From JAICJC01 sp963757605 (GTDB lineage: Bacteria; Actinomycetota; Thermoleophilia; Gaiellales; JAICJC01): a stretch of DNA of 64,000 nucleotides. The notes beneath the pieces were generated by a model. It ran no database searches and was not told where the DNA came from. It was given only the letters and a program-made list of their open reading frames with translations. Of this stretch, positions 43,513 to 51,702 are shown piece after piece. A program made the translations under genes and the position numbers. The stretch covers positions 806,001 to 870,000 of the forward strand of contig CAVWSF010000003.1 of the NCBI GenBank assembly GCA_963757605.1, read 5' to 3'. Each line of letters opens with the position of its first letter. Position 1 is the first letter of the stretch.

Positions 43513-44874
43513 TCAGGTCAGCTTGGCGAGCGCGGCGTCGAGGCGTTCGACGACCTCCTCCGCGTCCTGCGCCGAGAGGCACAGCGGCGGCACGAGCCGC
43601 AGGACGTTGGCGTGGGCGCCGCTCTTGCTCACGATCACCGCGTCCGAGATCTGATCGGCGACCGCCGCGGTCAGCTCTGCCGCCGGCTCCTTCGTCTCGC
43701 GGTCCTTCACGAGCTCCATGCCGATCATGAGCCCGCGCCCGCGGACGTCCCCGACCACCTCGTACTTGCTCTGGAGCTCCCCGAAGAGCCCGATCGCGTG
43801 CTCGCCCACCACCCGGGCGTTCTCCTGCAGGCCCTGATGCTCGAGGGCGGCGAGGACGCCCCGGCCGGCGGCGGAGGTGGTCGGGTTCGAGCCCATCGTG
43901 CTCATGAAGACGCGGCTCGTCATCGCCTCGGCGATCTCGCGCCGCACGATCACGACCGACAGCGGGAAGCCGTTCCCGATGCCCTTCGCCATCACGACCA
44001 TGTCCGGGACGACGTCGTGCTCCATGAAGCCGAAGAAGTGCGCGCCGGTGCGCCCGACGCCCGTCTGCACCTCGTCGGAGATCACCACGCCGCCGCTCTC
44101 GCGCGTGAGCGCCGCGGCGGCCCGGACGTACTCGGACGGCAGCGGGATGACGCCGCCGTACCCCTGGACCGGCTCGAAGATGAAGCCGGCGACCTCGCCG
44201 TTGGTCGACGACGCGACGCTCGCCCGCAGCTCGTCCAGGTACGGGTCGATGCCCGGGCCGTGGATGCCGCGGTACTGGTCGGGGTTCGTGACATGCACGA
44301 TCCCGGACGCGCCCGGGAGCATCTGGTGGAAGCGGCTGATCGCCGTCGCAGCCAGCGCGGTCGCGCCCGCCGCGCCGTGGAAGGCCTGGCGCAGCGCGAC
44401 GATCGTGTGCCGCTGCGTGTAGACGCGCGCCATGAGGATCGCGAGCTCGACCGCCTCCGAGCCGCTGCTCAGGAGATGGCAGACCCAGTCGCCCGGCGGC
44501 ATCTTCGCAATCAGGGCCTTGGCGAACGCCGCCGGCCCCGGGTGCATCCACATCGTCGAGCAGTGCTGGATCTCCGACAGCTGCTGCTTCACCGCCGCGT
44601 AGACGAAGGGGTTGCGATAGCCGACGCTGATCGCCTGGTTCTGGGCGACGGTGTCGATGAAGCGGTTGCCGTCGGCGTCGTAGAGATAGGCGCCCTCGCC
44701 GCGGCGCAGGAGGATCGGCTTCGTGGTCGCCTGGAACGTCCCGATGACGGGTGTCAGGTACGTGTGCCGGTTCGAGAGCGCCGTCTCGTAGTCCCACTCG
44801 AGCGGCGGGAGCAGATCGACGAGGTCGTCCTCCGAGTCGAAGCTGACGCTCGAGATCACCTGCTGCTCAGCCAT
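43513..44874 (-). CDS. class III aminotransferase (AGXT2/ETNPPL-like)
   Basis: A 453-residue PLP enzyme of aminotransferase class III. LLSSGSEAVELAILMARVYT is the PLP-phosphate region, FEPVQGYGGVIPLP and ISDEVQTGVGRTG the cofactor-binding Asp segment, and MAKGIGNGFPLSVVI the Schiff-base Lys. It resembles alanine-glyoxylate aminotransferase 2 and the related phospho-lyases. Together with the neighbouring kinase it could act as a phospho-amine lyase (as in ethanolamine-phosphate or phosphohydroxylysine breakdown); simple transamination is the alternative. It starts inside the last codons of ridA. Confidence 0.85.
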   Translation of the reverse strand: MAEQQVISSVSFDSEDDLVDLLPPLEWDYETALSNRHTYLTPVIGTFQATTKPILLRRGEGAYLYDADGNRFIDTVAQNQAISVGYRNPFVYAAVKQQLSEIQHCSTMWMHPGPAAFAKALIAKMPPGDWVCHLLSSGSEAVELAILMARVYTQRHTIVALRQAFHGAAGATALAATAISRFHQMLPGASGIVHVTNPDQYRGIHGPGIDPYLDELRASVASSTNGEVAGFIFEPVQGYGGVIPLPSEYVRAAAALTRESGGVVISDEVQTGVGRTGAHFFGFMEHDVVPDMVVMAKGIGNGFPLSVVIVRREIAEAMTSRVFMSTMGSNPTTSAAGRGVLAALEHQGLQENARVVGEHAIGLFGELQSKYEVVGDVRGRGLMIGMELVKDRETKEPAAELTAAVADQISDAVIVSKSGAHANVLRLVPPLCLSAQDAEEVVERLDAALAKLT

Positions 44875-45259
44875 CGGTCGTCCTCCTGACCGCGACCGCC
44901 TCGATCTCGATGCCGGCTCCGAGCGCGAGCTCGGACGTCCCCAGGGTCGCGCGCGTGGGGAAGGGCTCGGTGAAGAACTCCCGGTAGGCCTCGTTGTAGT
45001 CCGCGTAGGTGGCGAAGTCGGTGATGAAGACGCGCACCTGCACGACGTCGGCCATCGACGCACCCAGCCCTTCGAGGATGTCCTTGATCGCCTGCAGGGC
45101 GGCGCGGGTCTGGCCGCCGACACCCGGCACCAGGCTGCCCGACTCGTCGAGCCCGACCTGGCCGGAGATGATGATCGTGTCGCCGATGCGGACGGCCGCG
45201 CTGAACGGGGCCGAGGCGAGAACGCCCGTGGCCGCCACGAATTCGCGATCGCCGCTCAC
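44867..45259 (-). CDS. RidA/YjgF family enamine/imine deaminase
   Basis: A 130-residue RidA-fold protein, GTG start, overlapping the SDR stop by GTGA. It reads APFSAAVRIGDTIIISGQVG, QTRAALQAIKDILEGLGASM, VVQVRVFITDF and the C-terminal GAGIEIEAVAV with the conserved Glu; the usual catalytic Arg falls in VQVRVFI. RidA proteins hydrolyse reactive imines released by PLP enzymes, which fits its place beside the aminotransferase. Confidence 0.88.
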   Translation of the reverse strand: MSGDREFVAATGVLASAPFSAAVRIGDTIIISGQVGLDESGSLVPGVGGQTRAALQAIKDILEGLGASMADVVQVRVFITDFATYADYNEAYREFFTEPFPTRATLGTSELALGAGIEIEAVAVRRTTDG

Positions 45260-46020
45260 TGCGGGATCTCCGGAAGCGTCTGGCCGCCGTCGACGACGAT
45301 CGTCTGCCCGGTGATGAAGCGGGCCGCGTCGGATGCGAGGAACACCGCGGCGTAGCCGATGTCCTCGGGCTCGCCGAGCGAACCCGCCGGGATGATCTTG
45401 ATCATCTTCTGGATCGCCTCCTCGCCGAGCTCGGCCAGCCCTTCGCTTCGGATGCTGCCCGGCTCGATGCCGTTGATTGTGACGTTGAAGGGCGCGAGCT
45501 CGAGCGCGGCGGTGCGCATGAGGCCCGACATCCCCGCCTTGGTCGCGGAGTAGTGGGCGAACCCCGGAAAGCCCGTGCGCGAGCCCGTGATCGACGAGAT
45601 GAGCACGATGCGCCCGGCGCCCTGCTCGCGCATGACCGGCATGCACGCCTTGACGACGAGGAACGTGCTCGTCAGGTTCGTGTCGATCACGGAATGCCAC
45701 TCGTCCATCGTGATCTCCTCGATCGGGGTGAGCGGGTAGATGCCGGCGCAGTGGCAGAACACGTCGAGCCGCCCGAACCGCTCCCGCGCCGTGTCGATCA
45801 CGCGCTGGAGGTCGTCGGCCTGCGTGACGTCGCCGGCGACCACCGCGGTGCGATCGGGCGGAAGCTCGCCGGCGACCAGGTCGAGGCCGGCCTGGCCGCG
45901 CGCGAAGAGGACGACGTTCGCGCCGACCGCGCTGAACGTCCTCACGATCCCGCGGCCGATGCCGCGGCTCGCGCCGGTGACGACGACCGTGCGGCCGTCG
46001 AGCGAGCGTTTGTCATCCAT
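45256..46020 (-). CDS. short-chain dehydrogenase/reductase (SDR)
   Basis: A 254-residue classical SDR: VTGASRGIGRGI (cofactor), FCHCAGIYPL (NNAG-like), ISSITGSRTG (catalytic Ser), HYSATKAGMSGL (Y-x-x-x-K) and ITGQTIVVDGGQTLPE at the end. It lies 3 bp after the kinase gene and overlaps ridA, so it is part of the GntR-facing operon. It probably oxidises an alcohol intermediate of the same pathway. Confidence 0.88.
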   Translation of the reverse strand: MDDKRSLDGRTVVVTGASRGIGRGIVRTFSAVGANVVLFARGQAGLDLVAGELPPDRTAVVAGDVTQADDLQRVIDTARERFGRLDVFCHCAGIYPLTPIEEITMDEWHSVIDTNLTSTFLVVKACMPVMREQGAGRIVLISSITGSRTGFPGFAHYSATKAGMSGLMRTAALELAPFNVTINGIEPGSIRSEGLAELGEEAIQKMIKIIPAGSLGEPEDIGYAAVFLASDAARFITGQTIVVDGGQTLPEIPQ

Positions 46021-46023
46021 GTG

Positions 46024-47043
46024 TCACCTCAGGTAGGCCCCCGAGAGGTAGGCCTCGGCCAGGTCGCACGCGCCGGCCGTGTAGCCGGCGCCGAGCTCCG
46101 CCGCCTCCGCGGCGTACTCGTGGTGCGACCCGACCCACCCCACCAGGAGCATCCGGCGGAACATCACCAGCGTGGGAAGGATGCCCTCGTCCTCAGGCGA
46201 GAGCGATCTCCGGTCGTTGTAGCCGTCGACCCAGGCGGCCATCAACTCGGGAACGCGGGGGTCGTCCTCGATGAAGCTCACCGCGGTCGCGAAGTCGTAC
46301 ATGTACCAGGTGGTGCCGCAGTCGTCGAAGTCGATGACATGGATGCGGTCGCCGTCGACGAGCAGGTTCGCAAGCCGCAGGTCGCTGTGCGCGAGGCCGA
46401 AGCGCTCCGGGGCCTTCCCGTACTCGGTCAGGCGGCGGTGGATCTCGGCGTCGACCCGCCCCAGGATCTCGAGCTCCTCGCGGCCCATTCCGAGCGAGTC
46501 CTGCCAGCAGCCCCACAGGGCGTTCGGCCCGAGTGCGACCTCGTAGTCGATGGTGAAGCGGGTGAACCAGTCCGGCCGCCGCCACGAGATCCCGTGCAGC
46601 TGCATGTTGGCCGCGAGCGCGCCGAGCAGCCTGAACTTCGGTACGAGGTCGCCCTCGGCGCTCGGCTCCTCGCCGGAGATCCACTCGAAGAGGACGACAT
46701 GGCGGGGCGGCCCCGTGCCGACGTCCACCGCCGTCACGAGCGTGCCGTCCCGCGCGGCGATCGGGACGGCGGGGTCGACGATCCCCGCCTCGTGGAGCGC
46801 GGCCATCCAGGCAAGCTCGGACTCGATCGCGACCTTCGAGTGGTAGTCGGGGCGCGACACCCGCAGGGCCGCGCGGCGCCCGGTCTCGGGATCGTCGACC
46901 CGGAAGGTGGAGTTCTCCGAGACGTTCACGAGCGACACGCTCGCCTCGGACGAGAAGTCGTAGCGCTCGAGCGCGGCGCGCACCACGCCGTCGAGCGATG
47001 TCCTCAGGGCTACCGCGTCGATTTGGTCCACTTTCGAGTCCAT
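46024..47043 (-). CDS. APH-type phosphotransferase (homoserine/hydroxylysine kinase-like)
   Basis: A 339-residue kinase of the APH/choline-kinase fold. RFGLAHSDLRLANLLV holds the catalytic H-x-D and the metal Asn, and IHVIDFDDCGTTWYMYD the metal Asp. It would phosphorylate a small amino alcohol or amino acid. In eukaryotes and some bacteria such kinases pair with class III aminotransferase-like phospho-lyases, as here. It is the first gene of the operon. A GntR-site candidate (TTTGGTCCAC) lies within its codons 5-8. Confidence 0.85.
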   Translation of the reverse strand: MDSKVDQIDAVALRTSLDGVVRAALERYDFSSEASVSLVNVSENSTFRVDDPETGRRAALRVSRPDYHSKVAIESELAWMAALHEAGIVDPAVPIAARDGTLVTAVDVGTGPPRHVVLFEWISGEEPSAEGDLVPKFRLLGALAANMQLHGISWRRPDWFTRFTIDYEVALGPNALWGCWQDSLGMGREELEILGRVDAEIHRRLTEYGKAPERFGLAHSDLRLANLLVDGDRIHVIDFDDCGTTWYMYDFATAVSFIEDDPRVPELMAAWVDGYNDRRSLSPEDEGILPTLVMFRRMLLVGWVGSHHEYAAEAAELGAGYTAGACDLAEAYLSGAYLR

Positions 47044-47101
47044 AAGCTCCCAGACCGGGCCCGGCCTGTCAACCTGAGATCGCGTTGATATTTTGGTCCA
47101 G
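47022..47101. promoter_or_regulatory. paired GntR operator candidates (TTTGGTCCA twice)
   Basis: TTTGGTCCAC at 47022-47031 and TTTGGTCCAG at 47092-47101 are direct copies 70 bp apart, flanking the divergent starts of the kinase (47043) and GntR (47101) genes. TGG-T-CCA is itself a pseudo-palindrome. The layout fits repression of both directions by the GntR protein. Confidence 0.55.
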
Positions 47102-47832
47102 TGGAAGCCCGTTCGATCGGCACGCTGGACGCCGTCCGCAGGCCCGCGAGCTACGAGCTCGTGCTCGAGCAGGTGCGGCGGGCGATCCAGCTCGGCCGGT
47201 TCGACGCCGGGACGCGCCTGCCATCCGAGCGCGAGCTCGCCCAGCAGTTCGGCGTGTCGCGTACGACCGTCCGCGAGGCGCTCCGCGTGCTCCAGGGAGA
47301 GGGGCTCGTGCAGGTCAGGCGGGGGCGAAACGGCGGCAGCGTCGTCGTCTCACCGCGCTCGAGCCGGGCCGAGATCGCCCGTCATCTGAGCCGGCGGCTG
47401 GCCGAGATCGAGGTCGTCGTCGACTTCCGTCTCATCGTCGAGCCGGCGGCGGCCCGCCTTGCCGCCGAGCGGCGAACGCGCCGGGACGTGGCTCGGCTGA
47501 GGGGCCTTGTCGCTGCGATGGACGAGCTCGTCGCGGGCCCGGACGGCGCGCCGTCGCGGTTCTTCGCCCTCGACTCCGAGCTGCACCACGCGATCGCCGA
47601 GGCGACCCGCAGCCCCCTCCTGGTCGCGGCCGTCGACGACGTGCGCGCCCAGCTCTTCACGCCGATCGGCGGCATCTTCCTGGCGCTTCACCCGACCGCC
47701 AACGAGCTCCACCACGAGCTCGTCGAAGCCATCGAGGCCCGGGACGCGGCCGCCGCGGAGTCGACGATGCGCGAGCACATCGCACTGACGCGCGACGCGA
47801 TGCACGAGCTCGCCGGCGAGCCCCAACGATGA
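47101..47832 (+). CDS. GntR-family regulator, FCD (FadR-type) subfamily
   Basis: A 243-residue regulator, GTG start. The winged HTH is ASYELVLEQVRRAIQLG to REALRVLQGEGLVQVRRG (residues 16-78). The FCD ligand domain has VDFRLIVEPAAARLAAER, FALDSELHHAIAEAT (metal Asp and His) and HHELVEAIEARD. It diverges from the five-gene catabolic operon and the repeated TTTGGTCCA site lies at both starts, so it is the likely local repressor. Its stop codon TGA is the first three bases of the palindromic repeat at 47830. Confidence 0.88.
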   Translation: MEARSIGTLDAVRRPASYELVLEQVRRAIQLGRFDAGTRLPSERELAQQFGVSRTTVREALRVLQGEGLVQVRRGRNGGSVVVSPRSSRAEIARHLSRRLAEIEVVVDFRLIVEPAAARLAAERRTRRDVARLRGLVAAMDELVAGPDGAPSRFFALDSELHHAIAEATRSPLLVAAVDDVRAQLFTPIGGIFLALHPTANELHHELVEAIEARDAAAAESTMREHIALTRDAMHELAGEPQR

Positions 47833-47860
47833 AAAAACGGGGTCAGACCCCAATTTTTCA
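47830..47860. repeat. palindromic repeat, GGGGTCAGACCCC core
   Basis: GGGGTCAGACCCC with arms TGAAAAAAC and AATTTTTCA. It begins with the stop codon of gntR and ends 2 bp before the stop of the convergent zinc-ribbon gene. Same core as 41991-42022. Confidence 0.85.
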
Positions 47861-47862
47861 AC

Positions 47863-48246
47863 CTAGCGGCGGCTCACGCCGATCCCGGCCTGCCGCGTCA
47901 CGAAGTCGTAGGCACAGCTCGGGCAGTTCGTGCGGCGCTTCTTGACGTCGGAACCGCAGTGCGGGCACGTGCGGCGCTTCGGCCGGCTCATCAGCCAGAC
48001 GAGGCCGAGGACGACGAAGCCCAGGAACCAGAGGATGAAGACGAGCGTGACGCCGATCGCGGTCCCCGCATCGCCGGCCGCCTCGCAGTCCTTCACCGAC
48101 AGGAACTGCGACGCGTGCTTCACGCAGTAGGCGTGGCTGTGGGCGGTCGCGTCGTTCACGCCCGAGACGATCCACACGGCGAAGATCGCCGTCCAGATCA
48201 GGAGCACCCAGGTCATCTTCCGCCAGCGTGGAACGAGTCGGCGCAT
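47863..48246 (-). CDS. two-helix membrane protein with C-terminal zinc ribbon
   Basis: A 127-residue protein. First helix MTWVLLIWTAIFAVWIVSG, an outside loop with two Cys (YCVKHAS, KDCEAAGD), second helix AIGVTLVFILWFLGFVVLGL, then a cytoplasmic zinc ribbon CPHCGSDVKKRRTNCPSC. Such proteins are common in actinobacteria without known function. AAAGGAC lies 8 nt before ATG 48246. Confidence 0.7.
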   Translation of the reverse strand: MRRLVPRWRKMTWVLLIWTAIFAVWIVSGVNDATAHSHAYCVKHASQFLSVKDCEAAGDAGTAIGVTLVFILWFLGFVVLGLVWLMSRPKRRTCPHCGSDVKKRRTNCPSCAYDFVTRQAGIGVSRR

Positions 48247-48328
48247 CGCGTCCGTCCTTTCGTCGAGTCGGTCGCGATGGATGTCCGCCCTCCCCGCCGC
48301 GACCTTACGGCGGTAGGCTGAGATCGCG

Positions 48329-49360
48329 ATGGAGGCCCCGACCGCCGCACCCGACGTCACGGCGCTGCGCGCCTGCTGGCACCCTGTCGCATTCGCAGCG
48401 GCGCTCCAGGACAAGCCGATCGGCAGCACCCTGCTCGGCGAGCCGCTCGCCCTCTATCGCGACTCGTCGGGCACGGCCCACGCCGTCTCCGACCTCTGCA
48501 TCCACCGCGGGACGGCCATCTCGCTGGGCTGGATCGACGGCGACCAGATCGTGTGCCCCTACCACGGCTGGCACTACGACTCGGGCGGCGTGTGCACCTT
48601 GATTCCGCAGCTCGCCGACCCGACCCGGATCCCGAAGAAGGCCCGGATCGGCGCGTTCCGGTGCGTCGAGTCGCACGGCCTCATCTGGGCGGCGCTCGAG
48701 GAGCCGCGCTGGGAGCTGCCCGACGTGCCCGAGCTCGCGACCGACGGCTGGACGGTCGTCACCGCCGGCCCGTACACGTGGAGCTCGGACGCCTCCCGCC
48801 AGCTCGAGAACTTCACCGACTTCGGCCACTTCCCGTGGGTGCACCCCGGCCTCCTCGGCGATCCGAGCCGCCCGGTCGTCCCCGAGCACACGGTCGAGAC
48901 CGACGGCCACGTCCTGCACTACCAGGTAGTCCGCCCCGAGGCCCCGAACTCCGACGACTTCCCGGTCTTCGGAAACGAGGTGACCGAGCAGCCGATGCGG
49001 CGCTCGCGCTACGAGCTGCACCTGCCCTACACGATCGTCCTGCGCCTGGGCTGGGGCGGCGAGAAGGGCATGGTCTACTTCTTCGCCTCCCAGCCGATCG
49101 ACGAGTCGCACTGCTCCGGCTACGTCGTCATGGCCCGCAACTACGACCACGACCAGCCGCCGGAGGTGCTCCAGGACTTCGAGGACACGATCTTCAACCA
49201 GGACAAGCGCGTGGTCGAGTCGCAGCGGCCCGAGCAGGTGCCGTTCGACCTGGCCGACGAGCTGCACCTCAAGTTCGACGCGGTGGCGGTCGCGTACCGG
49301 CGGGCGATGCGGGCGGAGGGGCTCGCGACGTCGCGGGCTACTGAGCCCGAGCCGGGCTGA
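48329..49360 (+). CDS. Rieske non-heme iron oxygenase, alpha subunit
   Basis: A 343-residue ring-hydroxylating-type oxygenase. The Rieske centre is CIHRGTAISLGW and CPYHGWHY (C-x-H, C-x-x-H) near residues 57-80. The mononuclear iron site is ENFTDFGHFPWVH near residue 160, with the bridging Asp and two His. The length fits the oxygenase-component group of the phenoxybenzoate/vanillate O-demethylase type. No ferredoxin or reductase partner lies beside it. TAGGCT lies 9 nt before ATG. Its end overlaps the convergent gene by 23 bp. Confidence 0.88.
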   Translation: MEAPTAAPDVTALRACWHPVAFAAALQDKPIGSTLLGEPLALYRDSSGTAHAVSDLCIHRGTAISLGWIDGDQIVCPYHGWHYDSGGVCTLIPQLADPTRIPKKARIGAFRCVESHGLIWAALEEPRWELPDVPELATDGWTVVTAGPYTWSSDASRQLENFTDFGHFPWVHPGLLGDPSRPVVPEHTVETDGHVLHYQVVRPEAPNSDDFPVFGNEVTEQPMRRSRYELHLPYTIVLRLGWGGEKGMVYFFASQPIDESHCSGYVVMARNYDHDQPPEVLQDFEDTIFNQDKRVVESQRPEQVPFDLADELHLKFDAVAVAYRRAMRAEGLATSRATEPEPG

Positions 49361-49835
49361 AGTCCATGATCCAGTTGGTCTCCCAGGTCTCGCCGTCGTC
49401 GGCGGAGAAGGCCTGCTCCCAGCGCGGCGTCCGCGTGCGCGTGCCCGACCAGATGAAGCGGACGCGGATCGGCCGGCCCTCGAGCTCGTCCTCGCCCTCG
49501 AAGACGCCGATGTCGCCGGAGAACGTGCCGAAGACCGGCGGGTCGAGCTCGCCGGGGCGACGGCTGTCGGCCCAGTAGATCGACCACCGCCGCTTCACCG
49601 GGTCGAAGAAGCGAAACGACATGCCGATGAAGCCGCCGGCGTGGCGCGTGCGGAACTCGTCCTCGTTTCCGAGCCCGCCCAGGATCGGGTGGGCGACGCT
49701 CGTCGACTCGAACTCCTCCCACTCGTCCGAGCCGGCCAGCCGCTCGGTGAGGCGGCGGTTCTGCACCGTCCACCGGCCCATGAAGAAGTCGAAGTCCTGT
49801 GCGGTTGGGAGCCGGGCTCCCGCGACGTGTGCCAT
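49338..49835 (-). CDS. DUF1579-like lipocalin-fold protein
   Basis: A 165-residue soluble protein: FDFFMGRWTVQNRRL at the start, a beta-rich middle (FRTRHAGGFIGMSFRFFDP, WSIYWADSR) and a C-terminal EQAFSADDGETWETNWIMDF. The G-x-W-x-V start and D-G-x-x-W-x-x-N-W end are typical of small beta-barrel hypothetical proteins near DUF1579. Function unknown. CGAGGAGG lies before ATG 49835. It diverges from the WYL regulator across an inverted repeat and is its likely target. Confidence 0.65.
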   Translation of the reverse strand: MAHVAGARLPTAQDFDFFMGRWTVQNRRLTERLAGSDEWEEFESTSVAHPILGGLGNEDEFRTRHAGGFIGMSFRFFDPVKRRWSIYWADSRRPGELDPPVFGTFSGDIGVFEGEDELEGRPIRVRFIWSGTRTRTPRWEQAFSADDGETWETNWIMDFSPARAQ

Positions 49836-49881
49836 GTCGGGCCTCCTCGGTCGGCGTGAGAAGACCACGCGTATCCGACAA

Positions 49882-49904
49882 ATAGGGCGACTTACGCCCT
49901 CTAT
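49882..49904. promoter_or_regulatory. inverted-repeat operator for the WYL regulator
   Basis: ATAGGGCG and CGCCCT(C)TAT form an inverted repeat with a 5-bp centre, between the divergent starts at 49835 and 49924. Confidence 0.5.
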
Positions 49905-49923
49905 CTGTGGTTCACTTCGGAAC

Positions 49924-50863
49924 GTGCTCGAACCCAGCGCCCGCCTCCTCGACCTGCTGGAGCTCCTCCAGGCCCGGCCGCTCACGACCGGCCAGGAGAT
50001 CGCCGATCGGCTCGAGATCGACCGCCGCACGGTGCGGCGCTACGTGACGGCGCTCCAGGAGCTCGGGATTCCAATCGAGGGCCAGCGCGGCGTCGGCGGC
50101 GGCTACCGCATGCGGCCCGGGTTCCGGCTGCCGCCGCTCATGCTGACCGAGGACGAGGCGGTGGCGGTCGTGCTCGGGCTGATGGCGGCGGAGCGGCTCG
50201 GAGCGGACGTCGAGGACGCGGTCGTGAAGCTCCACCGCGTCCTTCCGGATGCCCTGCGCCGGCGGGTGGAGGCGCTCGAGGCGACGCTCGCGTTCACCGA
50301 GGCTGTGCCTTCGCCCGCTCCGGTGCGCGGCGGGTCGGCGCTGCTTCTGGCGGAGGCGATCCGGCGGCGGCGACGGCTTCAGATCCGGTATCGCACATTC
50401 GCGGGCGACGAGAGCGACCGCGAGCTCAGCCCGCACGGCCTCGTCGTCCACTCCGGCCGGTGGTACCTGGCCGCGTTCGACCACGGCCGCGACGACCTGC
50501 GCACGTTCCGGGTCGACCGGATGGGGCAGGTGGCGCTGATGGACGAGCCGGCCGCAGATCCGCCGGACGGCTTCGACGCCGTCGCCGAGGTCAGCCGCTC
50601 GCTGGCGCGGGTGCCGTGGAACTGGGAGGTGGAGGTGCTGCTCGACCTCCCGGTCGACGAGGCGGCGAAGCGCATCCCGGCGACGCTCGGCGAACTTGAT
50701 CGAGACCGAGGACGGGACGCTGCTTCGCATGCGGGTCGGCTCGCTCGACTGGATGGCGGGGGTGCTCGCGGGGCTCGATTGCCCGTTCACGATCCGGCGG
50801 CCGGAGGAGCTGCGGGAGAGCGTGCGGGCGTTGGGGGAGCGGCTTACGGCGTCGGTGGCGTAA
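49924..50863 (+). CDS. WYL-domain transcriptional regulator, frameshifted
   Basis: A regulator of about 312 residues, GTG start, with one extra base near 50696. The N-terminal HTH (LLDLLELLQARPLTTGQEIA to LQELGIPIEGQRGVGG) is of the DeoR/YafY type, and the WYL domain has LQIRYRTFAGDE, HGLVVHSGRWYLAAFDHGR and TFRVDRM. After the shift the C-terminal WCX part reads IETEDGTLLRMRVGSLDW to ERLTASVA. WYL proteins sense nucleic acids or small ligands and often control a divergent gene. Confidence 0.8.
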
Positions 50864-50896
50864 GGATCGCTCGCCGGCACCCGACGCTCTCCCTAC

Positions 50897-51094
50897 ATGG
50901 AGTGGCTCTGCGATCTCGCGTATTAGGTGGTTGTCGCGTACGCGGTGTGCACCGCCATCGTGTTCACGCTCCTCTTCGCGCTCTGGATCTTGACGTTCGT
51001 CGTTGTCATCGTCGTGAGCCTCGCCGTGGGCGATTGGACGGTGCCGGGCTGGATCGAGGACGCGTGGGACATGTTCGAGGACTGGTTCGTCTAG
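50897..51094 (+). CDS. small membrane ORF with internal amber codon
   Basis: ATG 50897 reads MEWLCDLAY, then TAG (50924-50926), then in the same frame VVVAYAVCTAIVFTLLF, a long hydrophobic stretch to VVIVVSLAVG, and the acidic tail GWIEDAWDMFEDWFV. Without readthrough, GTG 50927 gives a 55-residue one- or two-helix protein. The sequence on both sides of TAG looks like one protein, so a point mutation or sequencing error is possible. No ribosome site is evident. Confidence 0.4.
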
Positions 51095-51128
51095 CCATGT
51101 GCCGTGGCTCCCGTAGCATCTACGTATC

Positions 51129-51702
51129 GTGGAGGGACAGCCCACTCCGTACGTTGAGCTCGCGCGGATGTCCGATGCCGAGCTGGTCGCGCACGCGCGC
51201 GAGCACCCGCCCGGCGCGCAGACGGCGAAGCTCTGTGTGGCCCTCGTCTTCGAGCGCCGCCGCGCGCTCGTCCGGGCAGTCTGCGCAGCCAAGGCGCCTG
51301 TCGACGTCGTGGACGACCTGGAGTCGCAGGTCTACCTGCGGTTCGTCCGCGCCGTCTACACCCAGACGGCGCCGATGCAGAACCCGTCCGGGCTGCTCGT
51401 GAAGATGGCCCGCAACGTGATCGCCACCCATTTCGAGAAGCGCCGCGGCGAGGCCGTGCCCTACGGCGAGATGCCCGAGACCGGCGCGCTCGACGACGGG
51501 TACGGCGAGGCCGAGACGTCCGAGTACGTCGAGCAGCTCCTGTCCAACCTCAGCCCCGCACAGCGCGATGGTCGTGTGGGCGCGGGTGATGGAGGGCCGC
51601 TCCAGCGCCGAGATCGGCGCCCAGCTCGAGAAGACCGCCGGCAACGTCGACGTGATCTTCTTCCGCGCGCTCGACAAGCTGCGAGAGGTGGTGGAGCGAT
51701 GA
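51129..51702 (+). CDS. sigma-70-like (ECF-type) factor, frameshifted
   Basis: About 190 residues, GTG start, with one extra base near 51565. The first part matches sigma region 2: LVRAVCAAKAPVDVVDDLES, VYLRFVRAVYTQT and GLLVKMARNVIATHFEKRR. The next frame carries region 4: MVVWARVMEGRSSAEIGAQL, then TAGNVDVIFFRALDKLREVV. It probably directs the following genes; the next start overlaps its stop (ATGA). No anti-sigma factor of the usual membrane type follows. Confidence 0.65.
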
